64,000 nucleotides of DNA from Ectobius pallidus (taxonomy: Eukaryota > Arthropoda > Insecta > Blattodea > Ectobiidae), in contig CAXKWD010000006.1 in the NCBI GenBank assembly GCA_964059195.1, positions 7,060,530-7,124,529 on the forward strand, given 5' to 3'. The position numbers were made by a program, and so were the translations under genes. The notes beneath the pieces were generated by a model, which saw only the letters and a program-made list of their open reading frames with translations, made no database searches and was not told the DNA's origin. Of this stretch, positions 9,841 to 19,927 are shown one piece after another. How positions within the stretch are numbered: the stretch's first letter is position 1; the number at the start of each line of letters is the position of its first letter.

Positions 9841-10456
9841 CAGGGCCGGATTCTGATGACCTAAAATTGTTTGAAAAATGACCTTTAAAATGACCCTAAA
9901 TTTTAAGAAAATGACCTAATAATTATAAAGAATGACCATATAAAAAAACATTATTGTACACTAATTTGTACATAATTGTAAAGGAGGTAAATGCAGAAAG
10001 GACGTTGTAGGTCAAAAAACTTTGTTCTTTGTTCTTGATTGGAACATTTGAGAAGAAAAGTAAGAATTTATTTTTAAAAAGTAGACCATGCAAAAGTGTT
10101 GCATTATAGTAACCTAGTCATTTATTTAATTATTACCTGTATGGAAAAAAAAACTTGTAAACCCTACCGCATTAAACAAAAAACATTTCAAAGACAGCAC
10201 CGCTGGCGAAAAAAAATAGTTAATACACTCAATGTAAATGCATGAAAATGACAAAATAAGGAAGCAAATGACAGGAATATGACGTGAAACTCAGATAAAT
10301 GCCCTAAAAATGTAAAATGGTACAAAACGACAAGAAAATGACATAATAAAAATGCATTTCTACAATCTAGAGGCCATCATTAGGATTTATCTAAAAGTTG
10401 GCAATGTCTATGCAGCATCAATAAAAAAATGACATGTCATTAAAATCCGGGCCCTG
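9841..10456. mobile_element. hAT-like MITE, termini CAGGGCC(C)GGATT
   Basis: The left end is CAGGGCCGGATT and the right end, inverted, is CAGGGCCCGGATT. Flanks ATAATTAT (9833-9840) and ATAATAAT (10457-10464) agree at 7 of 8 positions, consistent with an 8-bp hAT duplication. The 616-bp interior is AT-rich, full of ATGAC/GTCAT motifs, and encodes nothing I recognise. It splits the minus-strand LINE fragment. A truncated relative is seen at 785-884. Confidence 0.75.
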
Positions 10457-10863
10457 ATAATAATGCATCTTAAAATTTAGATGAAATTAAGTTTTATTCT
10501 TAAGGATGAAGTGTAACGTTTCTAATTATATATATTTATATATAAATTGGTTGGTGTTCTTATGGGTAAATGGAAAATTGTTTTTTGTATCCGCTTCTGC
10601 AATTTGAATTTGCAGTCAGCTTTTGGAGATGAGCCCCAAAAGGGGATCCCGTATCTGATTAGGGATTCAACACAGCAATAGTAGACTATTTTCAAGACTT
10701 GTATGGAGCAAGGATTAGACAGAACATGAAGAGCAAAGGAAAGTCCAGTCAGACTATACAAACTATTAGTTGCAAAACGCACTAACAAAATAAAAACCGA
10801 TCGCTTTTTCATCACTCCTAATAAGTCTACAAGAAAACAGGCATATGATTCAAAAACTGTCCC

Positions 10864-11215
10864 ATGGGCGAAAATGAGATGACAAAATGGACAAAGGCGT
10901 ATGCTCAAAAAGCTAGTTTGGACACAAAGAAGAAAAGAATTACAAATCACTCAGGCCATTCTACCGCAGTGTCAAACATGATGAAGATTGGAATGCAGGA
11001 GCAGGAATTAATAAAAAATGACAGGTCACGAAAACGCATCTTCAATTAAGCCATATCTGCAGATAAATCAACAGCACCATTCATCAATTCTGGAGAAATT
11101 ACGGAATCCTTCTACATCTACAGCCACTTCAATCCAGTCCACTTCAGTTTCCAATACCGAAAACCAGCACGTCAACTTTGAAAATTGTGTTTTTAACCAA
11201 TGCACATTCAAGTAA
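10864..11215 (+). pseudogene. Crypton-type tyrosine recombinase C-terminus
   Basis: The frame from 10864 reads MTKWTKAYAQKASLDTKKKR, ITNHSGHSTAVSNMMKIGMQ and EQELIK. A one-base shift then leads to MTGHENASSIKPYLQINQQ and a C-terminal VNFENCVFNQCTFK at 11215. The order HSxR ... TGH ... Y is the catalytic box of tyrosine recombinases as carried by Crypton transposons. The HSGR arginine is histidine here (HSGH), while the TGH histidine and the nucleophile-type Y in KPYLQ remain. The recombinase would have cut and rejoined DNA. The N-terminal half is missing, and the piece abuts a LINE fragment on its left. Confidence 0.7.
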
Positions 11216-11245
11216 ACAGTGATATTTTAGAAAAAAATTACGTTC

Positions 11246-11639
11246 TTGAATAAAAATGTGTCTTTATTTCGTATCTATTCGTATTTATTTCGTAATATCA
11301 CTTTTTATAGATTAGCTAAATCACATAACTGTTACATTGTGTTGGGAGAGAAAATGATTAATAGACTGCCAACAAAAATCTCTGATATACCATTATCTAA
11401 ATATAAGTTATTTTTGATTAAGTTTCTTGTTGACAACCCATTTTATTCTAATAATGAATATTTTGAATATGATTTTAAGAATTTATAGTTAGTGTACCTT
11501 GAAACTTAGTAAATTCACTTAAATGTATCATATTGTAAAAATGGCTGTGAATTGTGAATATAATTTCTTGTGTGTATTTTATATTGCCTAATGTAAAATT
11601 GACTTTGTCTATTGCTTATATAGCATACCGACAATAAAA

Positions 11640-11676
<37 letters not shown>
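11246..11676 (+). pseudogene. 3' end of a CR1-group LINE with ATT-repeat tail
   Basis: An open stretch ends in GEKMINRLPTKISDIPLSKY, LFLIKFLVDNPFYSNNEYF and a TAG at 11486-11488. This is the terminal motif (NRLP..I..L....FK..L...L..NPFYS..E) found after the RT of CR1-like LINEs. A roughly 150-bp 3' UTR is followed by AATAAAATATT and a clean ATT trinucleotide tail (about 11640-11676), typical of LINE 3' ends. Only the last 80 residues survive. Confidence 0.75.
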
Positions 11677-11679
<3 letters not shown>

Positions 11680-12300
11680 TTCATCTTCATTTTGAGGTTA
11701 ACTACGGCCTTTTGTCAATATATGTAGGTAGCATTGATTAATATTCCATAATGTTCATTGATTTAGTTTGCTGTGATCGACAGCTGACAGTATTAACGAT
11801 TTCATTTTAAACTAACAAGAAGAATGTCATTACTATTCATGTAATCTATTAAATTTTATTTGTGAAATAGTTTAATAAATCCAACTCGCAACATCTCGTG
11901 GGATTACCTATGATAAATAGATTAAAGAGGAGTAGGCTCAGTGTGTTGAAACTAAAATAAAGAGGAATAGGCTACAAAGGATTATTGAAAGGAGCTCGGA
12001 GGTTAAGATGACTTATCTTTCCCACAAGCACTTCAGACTCCGAGGGACCCAAACGCTCTGAGGAATACAAATTTTGTTTGTTTTTGCAGTCATTACGATC
12101 TTCCCAGTTCTGAGAGGGTGGAGACGAGGCCAGTTGGATATTATTCCAGTGTTCGGTGTACTGACAGCGGGTTCTACTCGTGTTACGAACGATCGAACCA
12201 GTTCGTGCTTTTGAACAATAGCGTGTTTAACTAACATTTCATATAGTGACGACAATTCTTAATCACAACTGCAATCCTAATTCGGGATAGGAGTTTCCTC
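11677..12300. other. Unassigned sequence and probable LINE 5' UTR
   Basis: The stretch from about 12000 to 12300 is less AT-rich than its left neighbour and leads directly into the gag-like ORF at 12301, so it is probably the 5' UTR of that I-like LINE. I see no open frame of note. Confidence 0.4.
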
Positions 12301-13620
12301 ATCATTGCTGCACAAGGTGACCAGGTTCCTGTGCAAGATGCGGAAAAAACGAAAGTAATTGTAGATTCTTCTATGGAGATTGAATCCCAGATTAGGGCTA
12401 AAGATACTTCACCCCCCATTAGAGAGGGCCCCGCATTTCTATATGAAACACACGACATAGGTCCGTTTCAAGTTTATGTAGAAGCTAAAGCTCGCAATTT
12501 GGGGAAATTTCACCCCTTAGTGATAGGAAAAATTCTACATGAAGTGGAAGTACCGCATATCCAAAATATTTCCCACATAGGAAGCAATAGACTCAAAGTA
12601 GTATTCTTGACTGCGACTGACGCAAATTCCTTCTCGACTAATCCCATTCTCAATGAAAATAACTTGATCGCATATATACCTACCACTGCTCTATTTGTAA
12701 AGGGAATTATAAGAGGCATAGATACAAAAATGAACCTCGCGGACGTTGGCCCTAACCTAGTATCACCGTACGGGAAGGTTGCAGAATTACGAAGAATCAA
12801 TCGTAAACAGCTGCGGGGGATGACATAGAATACCGGTATATGCCTACGCAATCTGTTATTGCGTCATTCAGAGGAAAAACTGTACACAACTATGTCCATC
12901 TGTATAAACTTTAATTAAAGGTCGACAAATTTAGGGATAGACTGACCCAATGCTCAAACTGTTGGCGTTTTGGTCACCAGGGCAGCCAATGTAGAGGTAA
13001 AACTCGATGCCGGTCTGTGTCAACGACCATACTGAAACTACTTGTAATCTCTCCTTAAAATGTTGATTTTGTATGGGGAAACACAAAGCTTACAACCAAA
13101 CAAATCCGAATAAAGGGAATTATGTCTGAACATAATGTTCCATTCTACAACGCACTGAAAATGTATAAAGATCAAAAGACATACACCCTGATTCTTAGTC
13201 ATTTCCCCTCTTTGGCCCCCTCAAAGGCCTGGACTGGAACACGTTCAAATACAGTCAGTCGACCTCCTAATGAGGTAGTAGAACACAGACTACAGGACAA
13301 ACAGTCGATTGTTCCTCAGGTATTGGAGAAGAGACCTCGACGGGTCATCAGTCAAGAAGATTCGCCAGAGGTCAGAAAGACATCGAAACGTCTCAAACCC
13401 CCTTCTTCTGGTACGCCAGATAGCATGGAACAAAAGGAATCTCGCCGAGCCCCTCAATCTAGAGGTGACATCGGTTTCTAGGACAGATTGTACTGGCCTA
13501 TGCTCCAAAATTAGGGAGACTCCTCCCTTATCAAAAGTTCACAAAAAGACTACAAACCCGCCAGACGTCCCTATCCCAGAGGACCTGGAGGAGGATGTCG
13601 ACAAGTTCAAGGCAAAGTGA
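12301..13620 (+). pseudogene. ORF1 (gag-like) of an I-like LINE
   Basis: The frame is open through 12301-12828 (first in-frame ATG at 12373). It contains GPFQVYVEAKARNLGKFHPL and GNRLKVVF-like residues (HIGSNRLKVVFLTATDAN), the domain that precedes the zinc knuckles in I/Nimb-type gag proteins. After the stop at 12826, other frames carry a knuckle CSNCWRFGHQGSQC (about 12955) and later MSEHNVPFYNALKMYKDQ (13122) with a serine/proline-rich tail to 13620. Stops and shifts near 12826, 13040-13120 and 13480 break it into at least three pieces. It would form RNA-binding particles with the element transcript; ORF2 follows 160 bp later. Confidence 0.7.
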
Positions 13621-13778
13621 ACAGCCTCTTCTACGAATTTGGGAAAATTACCCTGGCAAAAGGGTCCATTCCTCTAAAATATCATTTAATGAAGCACGTT
13701 TCTCGACTCGTTGAAACTCATTTCCTGTAATCATACCTCTTATACTTGGTTAGCAATATACACACACACACACACCAC

Positions 13779-14964
13779 ATGAAAATCTTACAATGGAAAG
13801 CCAGAAGTATCCGTAGTAAATTGCCAGAATTACACCGGTTAGCTGATAGTCAGAACATTGATGTCATGCTCATATGTGAGACATGGCTACCCCCAGATTC
13901 ATCTTTCATCTTTAAACACTATGATACCTTGAGAACGGATAGACCGGACGGACGTGGGGATAACACAGTGTTAGTGCACTCTTCCCTCACCTACCAGACA
14001 GTTACTTTTCGACCGCCACAAGATGATGTCAATATTACTGCAGTTCAAATTCAGGACGTTGTACTTGTTGTAGTATATAAACCTGCCAATGCCATGGTTA
14101 GCACATTGGAATAATTTCCTATCTCAATTTAAGGGGCAAACGATTATGGGTGGGGATTTTAATTCCCATCATCCCCATTGGTTTAGCTCCAATACCACGC
14201 AACATGGACGTAATTTATATCGGGCGATTTCCGACAGTTCCTTTCTTTGTTTAAACTCTGATACCCCTACTGCGGTACACCCATCTACTCATACCCAATC
14301 TGTTCTGGATCTAACTTTTGTATCTTCGCAGCTTGCAGCATGTGTGGAGTGGACAAAACATCCGGATACTTTAGGGAGTGACCACTTTCCCCTTCTTCTT
14401 ACTTACTCTCCCCCAAGCCAACGATCTGGACAGCATTGCACGGCGGGTACTCGGTTAAGACCTTTTCGACGCCGGTTCCAAGCTATAGATTGGGATACAT
14501 ACCAAGATTATCTTTCACAACATTTTCAAACTCTTTCTGTGGATGAAAAATCTCCAAGGGCATACGACAGCATCATAACACCAATCACCGATTATCTCAA
14601 CTTGTATCATCCCATATGCCAATCCTCCTCCCCTCACCGACGAACTTATAGTAAATTTTGGTGGAACCCGGATTGCTCACGAGCGGTTGCTCTCCGCCGA
14701 CGTGCTTTCGCTCAAAATACTCAAACACCTAACACTGATAATTATCTTCTCTTGAGACGACAAACTACAGCAACTGCTAAAACTATCAAATCCGCAAAAC
14801 GTATGGCTTGGAAAAATTATTGCTCCACCCTCAGAGCCCAAACTTCATACTCCTCTATTTGGGCTACTATCAGATCGTTAAATGGTAATACTTCCACTCC
14901 GACACGGCCTCCTTCTTTAGACATTTTGACAAAATTCCAATCTGAGTTGGCACCCCCTCAGTAG
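13779..14964 (+). pseudogene. ORF2 endonuclease part of an I-like LINE
   Basis: An ATG at 13779, just after a CA repeat, begins MKILQWKARSIRSKLPELHR. LICETWLPP and VVVYKP follow. A frameshift near 14090-14110 is followed by FKGQTIMGGDFNSHHPHW, QSVLDLTFVSS and LGSDHFPLLL. These are the AP-endonuclease motifs (N/K-x-RS, ET, GDFN, SDH) that nick the target for reverse transcription. The linker WWNPDCSRAVALRRRAF and SIWATIRSLNG leads towards the RT, but the element is cut at 14964, before any RT motif, where the CR1-like LINE begins. Confidence 0.8.
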
Positions 14965-14969
14965 AACCC

Positions 14970-15088
14970 GTTTTCTCACCTCTCCCTCTGGACCAAGTCA
15001 GTGTACTACATGCAGTTCCAGTCAGACCGCCGCAGAGTGCAGACGTGCTGAACAGTGGAGTGGCTCCGGCGTAAACGTGTAAATTGAA
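14970..15088 (+). other. 5' UTR of the CR1-like LINE
   Basis: This short, GC-richer leader runs directly into the ATG at 15089. Its exact 5' boundary with the I-like remnant is not marked by a visible target duplication. Confidence 0.4.
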
Positions 15089-15850
15089 ATGGGAAGAAGA
15101 AACAAGCAAAATTTGGAAAGTGAAAGTGGTAATGAGTCGAGTGACGATAAAATTATCTCCGAGCTAAAACATATGTTTGAAGAATTCAAATCATCTCTCC
15201 AGTCTGAGATTACTACACTTCAAACTTCTGTGCAATATATCTCTAACAAATTCGACACATTCTATGAAGAACTTACACAAACAAAAGAGAATCTGAAAGC
15301 TACTCAGTCAGAAGTGCGTGTGCTAACACAAGAGAACGATCAGCTATGGAAACAAATAAACGATTTGCAACAATACACACGACGTGACAACGTGATAATT
15401 CATGGGATACCAGAATCTTCAGAAGAATCTATAAACCAGACTATAGTAAGCATTGCCGAGTGCATTGGTGTACGTGAGCTTGCAGCTGATATAAGCATCG
15501 CACACAGGCTGCCAGCAAAAGCAGGAAGGATGAAACCTATTGTTGTAAAATTCACAAAGAGAAGTAGTAGGGACACATGGCTCCAGAAATTTAGGTCAGA
15601 ATCGAAAAAATACCCTGAGGGCCCAGGAATTCCTCTACAGAAAATGAACCCTCTTCTTCCGGCAGGAAGGATGACTGCTAGCGACCACTTAACAATAGCT
15701 ACTCGTGACCTTCTCAACAAAACAAGGGATGCGGCAGCACAAAAAGGATACCGTTATGTATGGACTAGAGACTGCAAGATATTTGTGCGCAAAGATGACA
15801 ACTCCCCTGCCTACAAGATAACCTGTTTCACGGACATGGTATCGTTATAA
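15089..15850 (+). CDS. LINE ORF1 protein, coiled coil plus RRM-like (intact frame)
   Basis: This uninterrupted 253-codon frame has a clean ATG. Residues about 25-95 form an amphipathic coiled coil (ELKHMFEEFKSSLQSEITTL through LTQENDQLWKQINDLQQ). Then comes YTRRDNVIIHGIPESSEESI, the first strand of the ORF1 RRM seen in L1- and CR1-like ORF1 proteins, and SIAHRLPAKAG. A C-terminal domain contains IFVRKDDNSPAYKI. The family trimerises and coats LINE RNA as a chaperone. It is the best preserved gene of this element, and ORF2 downstream carries several stops. Whether it is expressed cannot be judged here. Confidence 0.8.
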   Translation: MGRRNKQNLESESGNESSDDKIISELKHMFEEFKSSLQSEITTLQTSVQYISNKFDTFYEELTQTKENLKATQSEVRVLTQENDQLWKQINDLQQYTRRDNVIIHGIPESSEESINQTIVSIAECIGVRELAADISIAHRLPAKAGRMKPIVVKFTKRSSRDTWLQKFRSESKKYPEGPGIPLQKMNPLLPAGRMTASDHLTIATRDLLNKTRDAAAQKGYRYVWTRDCKIFVRKDDNSPAYKITCFTDMVSL

Positions 15851-15892
15851 AGTGATTTGTTTTGAGTATCGTAATGCTAGTGTCTCGCAATA

Positions 15893-17242
15893 ATGGCGGA
15901 TGTAATAAATGAATTGGATGTCTATGCTAATAATAACAATCCTGTAACTGTAGTTCTAGAAGATTCTGAATGTCTCAACAATTTCGTTAATAATACAGCT
16001 TTAATAACTTTAAAATATTTCATATAAATATTCGCAGCTTAAACAAACATTTCTTGGAATAATGTGCTATTTTGCAATCTTTTGTTCTACCTTTCGATTT
16101 CATTATACTGACAGAAGCCTGGCTGACAAATGAAATAGGATACGATATAACAGGGTATAAAAAACATGTGAAAACAGTAAATGTGATGGATTAGTAATCT
16201 ACTGGAGAGATAATCTTGATATTGCAATAGTTAATGTTGATATCCCTCAGTGTAATTCGATACATCTAAATTTCGTATATAACAATTATCCCTACTCAAT
16301 TACGGCAATATACAGATCACCAAACAGTTGTAAAAACGAATTTTTAGATAATTTCGAGGTATTTTTATCTAATTCAAAAGAAATCAGTAACCAAATCATT
16401 GTTGGAGACATAAACATCCAGATCCTGGAAAATCATTTAGACATTTCTGGCAATAGATATATGAATATCATGAACGAATATGGATTTGAAAAATTTCTAA
16501 ATTCCATTACAAGACCTGATTCAAAAACTTGTCTTGATCACATATTTTATAAAACAAAAAACAACTGGAATTTTGCTCTGGCAGTACTCAATAGTGCTAT
16601 TACTGATCATTATGCAGTTATATCATTATCCCAAATTGGCATAAATAATGTTAATGTTTCTGTAAATACCCTAAGAACTTTTAAATCCATTAATTTTCCC
16701 AAATTATTTTCTCTACTGGAAAAAGAAACCTGGAACGCAGTTTTAGCATGTAATAATGCCGATTCATCCTTTGTAAAATTACACACTGTTCTATCAGATC
16801 ACTTACATGAATGCTCTGACACTACAGTACATAAATATTCTTGTAAACTACGCAAAATAAAACCCTGGATTACCATGGGTATCATCAAATCTATCCGGAT
16901 AACAGATAAATTAGCCAAAAGTATTAAAAGAGAACCCAATAACGAAAATTAAAAAAATTATTACAAAAAATACAGAAATGCCCTAACTGAAATTATAAGA
17001 AGAATGAAAGATCAATACTGTTAACATAAGTTCCAACAGTGTAGAAATAACCCCCGAAAATTCTGGAAAACAAATGAAGCTACAGACACAAATGTAAACA
17101 ATTCCCATGCCATTACAGAGATTTCAAACGAAGAGGGAATAACACTTGAAAATAAAAAAGAAATAGCAAATGAATTCAATAAATACTTCACGAATATAGG
17201 ACTAAATATTACGTCAAAGATTACTAAAACAACATTTAACAA
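15893..17242 (+). pseudogene. ORF2 endonuclease of the CR1-like LINE (5' half)
   Basis: Pieces in shifting frames give IFHINIRSLNKHF (about 16018), FDFIILTEAWLTNE, then ITAIYRSPNS, NQIIVGDINIQILEN, TCLDHIFYK and SAITDHYAVI. These are the N-R, E, GD.N, D and DH motifs of the apurinic endonuclease. The longest clean stretch is 16461-16952. A conserved linker follows (NNPRKFWKTNEATD, NKKEIANEFNKYFTNIG), ending at the Penelope insertion site (target duplication 17231-17242). The ORF continues at 19928 after the Penelope-like element. Stops at about 16054 and 16192 and a frame break near 16950 make it inactive. Confidence 0.85.
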
Positions 17243-17305
17243 TAAATAATATTAAAAAAAAATATATATATATATATATTTAATATTAACCCTTATCTGT
17301 TGGAA

Positions 17306-19704
17306 ATGAGTTATTTTAATTTTGATACAGCCAGCCAGGCCAAGCTCATTAATCAGTATATGAACACAAAACGTAAACTAAACAGAACTATTGCTAACTT
17401 AAAATTTAACAACTTATGTAGAATTAACAATGTTATTCCCAAATATATCAATATAAAGACCAATATTTGTAGCAATGTAGCGACTAAGACAGTGCAACAA
17501 GCGAAACAACTATGGTTAAAGAACGAGATAAAATTCCTACATAAGAAGAAGGATTTTTTAAATAAAAAGGTATATGACTTACATCTACAAGTATCAAAAA
17601 GCCTCAAAAGTCATTGGACTTCCATTGATAATTACATACATATAAAATTAAACTATGAATTGGATAAAAAATACAGTATTTCGAACAAGAAACTAGATAA
17701 TCTTATAAGAGAAAGTAACATCTTGGCTAAGAGTTACAACCGTAACAAGCAAGATCCCCATGAAAATATACAACACAAATTCTACCCCAGACTTATCAAC
17801 TTAACACATATCACATTCAGCAAAAAAGAAGAATCATTATTACAATTAGGTTATAAACATAATTTAACCCCGAATAGCAAACAGATTCTAGACAATGTCA
17901 TAATCGATGCGGAAGCAGCTTTGTCATCAATGCAACTTGAAGAGCAAAACTGTTTAAGGCAAAAGTTAGCTGCCAAAATCAAAGAAACCTACTTTAACAT
18001 TAAACAACGTCCAAACTTGACAACTAAACATAATACGAGTATACTAAAAAGTATCAACAAGAAATTGGAAGACAACAACATTATTCACGTCAAAGCGGAT
18101 AAAGGCAATACAATAGTCTTACTTAACAAACAGGACTACATAAACAAGACTTTTGATTTTCTTCAGTCAGCTATCAAAAAAGCTGTTGAAGAATCTAATT
18201 TAATCCTGAGTGAAATGGAAAAGAAAAAGTGCATAAATATGAACCCCAGAGCTCCAGAACTGAGGTCACAAATAAAAAAACACACAAAGTAAATAATCCA
18301 ATAAGACCAGTAGTAAATTTCTTAAATGCTCCTAGCTGTAAAGTTTCAAAAATGTTGGGGAAAATATTAAAGCAAAAATTAAATCTACCCTACAGATACA
18401 ATATCATAAATTCGATTGATTTGGTTAACAAAATAAAAGACATTTGTATTAATAAAGAGGACCTTATATTATCGCTGGACATCACCAACTTGTATACAAA
18501 CATACCAATAAATGATTCAATCAGAATTATAGAAAATAGGCTTCTAGATAACGGCGAAAGCACCAATGTTACTAAGCAGATAACCTCACTTCTTAACACC
18601 ATATTATACCAAAATTACTTCAAATTTGATAATAAATTGTACATACAGAAAGAAGGAGTAGCAATGGGATCACCGCTTTCTGGGATTATAACGGAAGCTT
18701 ACTTACAACATATTGAACAAGAATATATACAGGATATTATATTTAAATATAAAATTACCACTTATCAAAGGTATGTTGATGATATTCTTATCATTTGCAA
18801 TAATAACAAAGTGGAAGATATTTTCAATGATTTTAATAACATCAATAATCATCTGAAATTCACTCTTGAGAAAGAAGAGAATTATTCACTACACTACCTG
18901 GATCTCAATATTACCAGAATCAACAAGAAACTCGATTTTGGTATATTCAGAAAAAATACCTATTCGGATAATATCATCGGCAATTCTTCTAATCATCCCA
19001 TTAGCCACAAAATGGCTGCTTTCAACAGCATGGTATACAGAATGGTTAACATACCCATGAATGAAACTAACTACAACAAAGAATGTAGTACAATTATGAA
19101 AATTGCCGAAAATAATGGATACAATAAAAGTCTGATTAGAAATTTAATCAGAAAACACAAAACGAAATTGCATAACAAACAAAACCCCATAAGCCAGCTC
19201 ACACCTCTACAAAAAGACAACGATAATAAATATTTTGCTACATTTAATTACACAGATAACAGAATACATGCTATCACGTTACTACGTAAAGAAAACTTTA
19301 AAATTGCTTACAGAACAAACTGCAACTTAAGGAATAAATTATACAGCAATAATACTAACTCTGTGGATAAAATGGAAGAAAGTGGTGTTTAAAAATTGAC
19401 GTGTATTGATTGCAAAAAGGTATATGTGGGACAAACTGGAAGAAAATTCAAGCAAAGATTCAGTGAACATGTTTCTGACTTTAAATATGGCAGATTACGC
19501 TCAGCGTATGCTAAACACCTGCTTGATAGTGGTCATAGATTGGACAACTTAAATAACACCATGGAAGTCCTACATATATGTGATAAGGGTGTTAGACTAA
19601 ATACATTGGAAAACTTTCAAATTTATAAGAATAGGAGTAACATCCTTAATGAAAACATAATTGACCAAAATCATTTATTTGACTTGACTACAACGGTGAC
19701 CTAG
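17306..19704 (+). pseudogene. Penelope polyprotein: RT plus GIY-YIG endonuclease
   Basis: Starting at the ATG at 17306, the N-terminal region ends with LEDNNIIHVKADKGNTIVLL. A one-base gain in an A run near 18282 shifts to the frame carrying NNPIRPVVNFLNAP, LILSLDITNLYTNIPI (RT motif A), GVAMGSPLSGIITEAYLQ (motif B) and YQRYVDDILII (motif C). That frame stops at 19390-19392 exactly at the GIY tyrosine (GV-stop). The same frame then continues KLTCIDCKKVYVGQTGRKFK (YIG half), EHVSDFKYGRLRS and KHLLDSGH to 19704. The protein would prime reverse transcription at a nick made by the GIY-YIG domain. Two lesions, one frameshift and one nonsense codon, inactivate it. Confidence 0.9.
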
Positions 19705-19766
19705 GTTACCAAATAACAAATTTTATAAACAACATTATTTCAGAAGAATTGTGGTGTTCATTACAT

Positions 19767-19819
19767 CTTATATGTACTGAAGATGGCGCAGCATACGCCG
19801 AAATGCATCTTCAAATAAG
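19767..19819 (+). ncRNA. Hammerhead-ribozyme-like motif of the Penelope element
   Basis: The sequence holds the hammerhead core CUGANGA as CTGAAGA at 19777-19783. A stem II follows (GGCG/CGCC around CAGCATA), then GAAA at 19800-19803 and the palindromic short stem III ATGCAT ending in C at 19809 (cleavage position H17). Stem I can pair CTTAT (19767-19771) with ATAAG (19815-19819). Penelope-like elements are known to carry hammerheads with very short stem III near their repeats, and this one lies between the GIY-YIG end and the 3' repeat. Activity is inferred only. Confidence 0.65.
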
Positions 19820-19927
19820 TTGTGTATTATATGGTAAGGGTAAAGGTGGAATATTATAAAAAAAAATATATTTAATATTAACCCTTATCTGTTGGAAATG
19901 AGTTATTTTAATTTTAACATTTAACAA

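Larger units (their letters stand above)
8935..10860 (-). pseudogene. 3' part of a Jockey-group LINE, split by two MITEs
   Basis: From about 10860 leftward the minus strand reads GLSFALHVLSNPCSIQVLK, VESLIRYGIPFWGSSPKAD and KLQKRIQKTIFHLPIRTP, which is the post-palm region of a Jockey-group RT. The sequence is interrupted by the hAT-like MITE at 9841-10456. It resumes around 9720-9610 with MYNKLPSEIAKSN and LRKKLKDI, the usual C-terminus. A 3' UTR containing another MITE (9155-9405) runs to an AATAAAG end near 8940. All upstream RT and endonuclease sequence is missing, and frames are shifted. Confidence 0.7.
17243..19915 (+). mobile_element. Penelope-like element, complete, in a LINE
   Basis: A 12-bp duplication AACATTTAACAA flanks it at 17231-17242 and 19916-19927. 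Just inside both ends lies an identical 45-bp direct repeat (17279-17323 and 19871-19915), the pseudo-LTR layout of Penelope-like elements, which arise by partial tandem copying. Between them are an N-terminal region, RT, GIY-YIG endonuclease and a hammerhead-like motif. An AT-dinucleotide tract lies at 17259-17280. The insertion divides the CR1-like LINE, so it is younger than that LINE. Confidence 0.9.

Noticed and set aside
12510..12851. 113-codon minus-strand frame
   Set aside because: Antisense shadow of the I-like gag ORF.
17259..17280. TATATA tract as a promoter before the Penelope ORF
   Set aside because: It is a low-complexity dinucleotide tract at the element boundary; nothing else supports a promoter.
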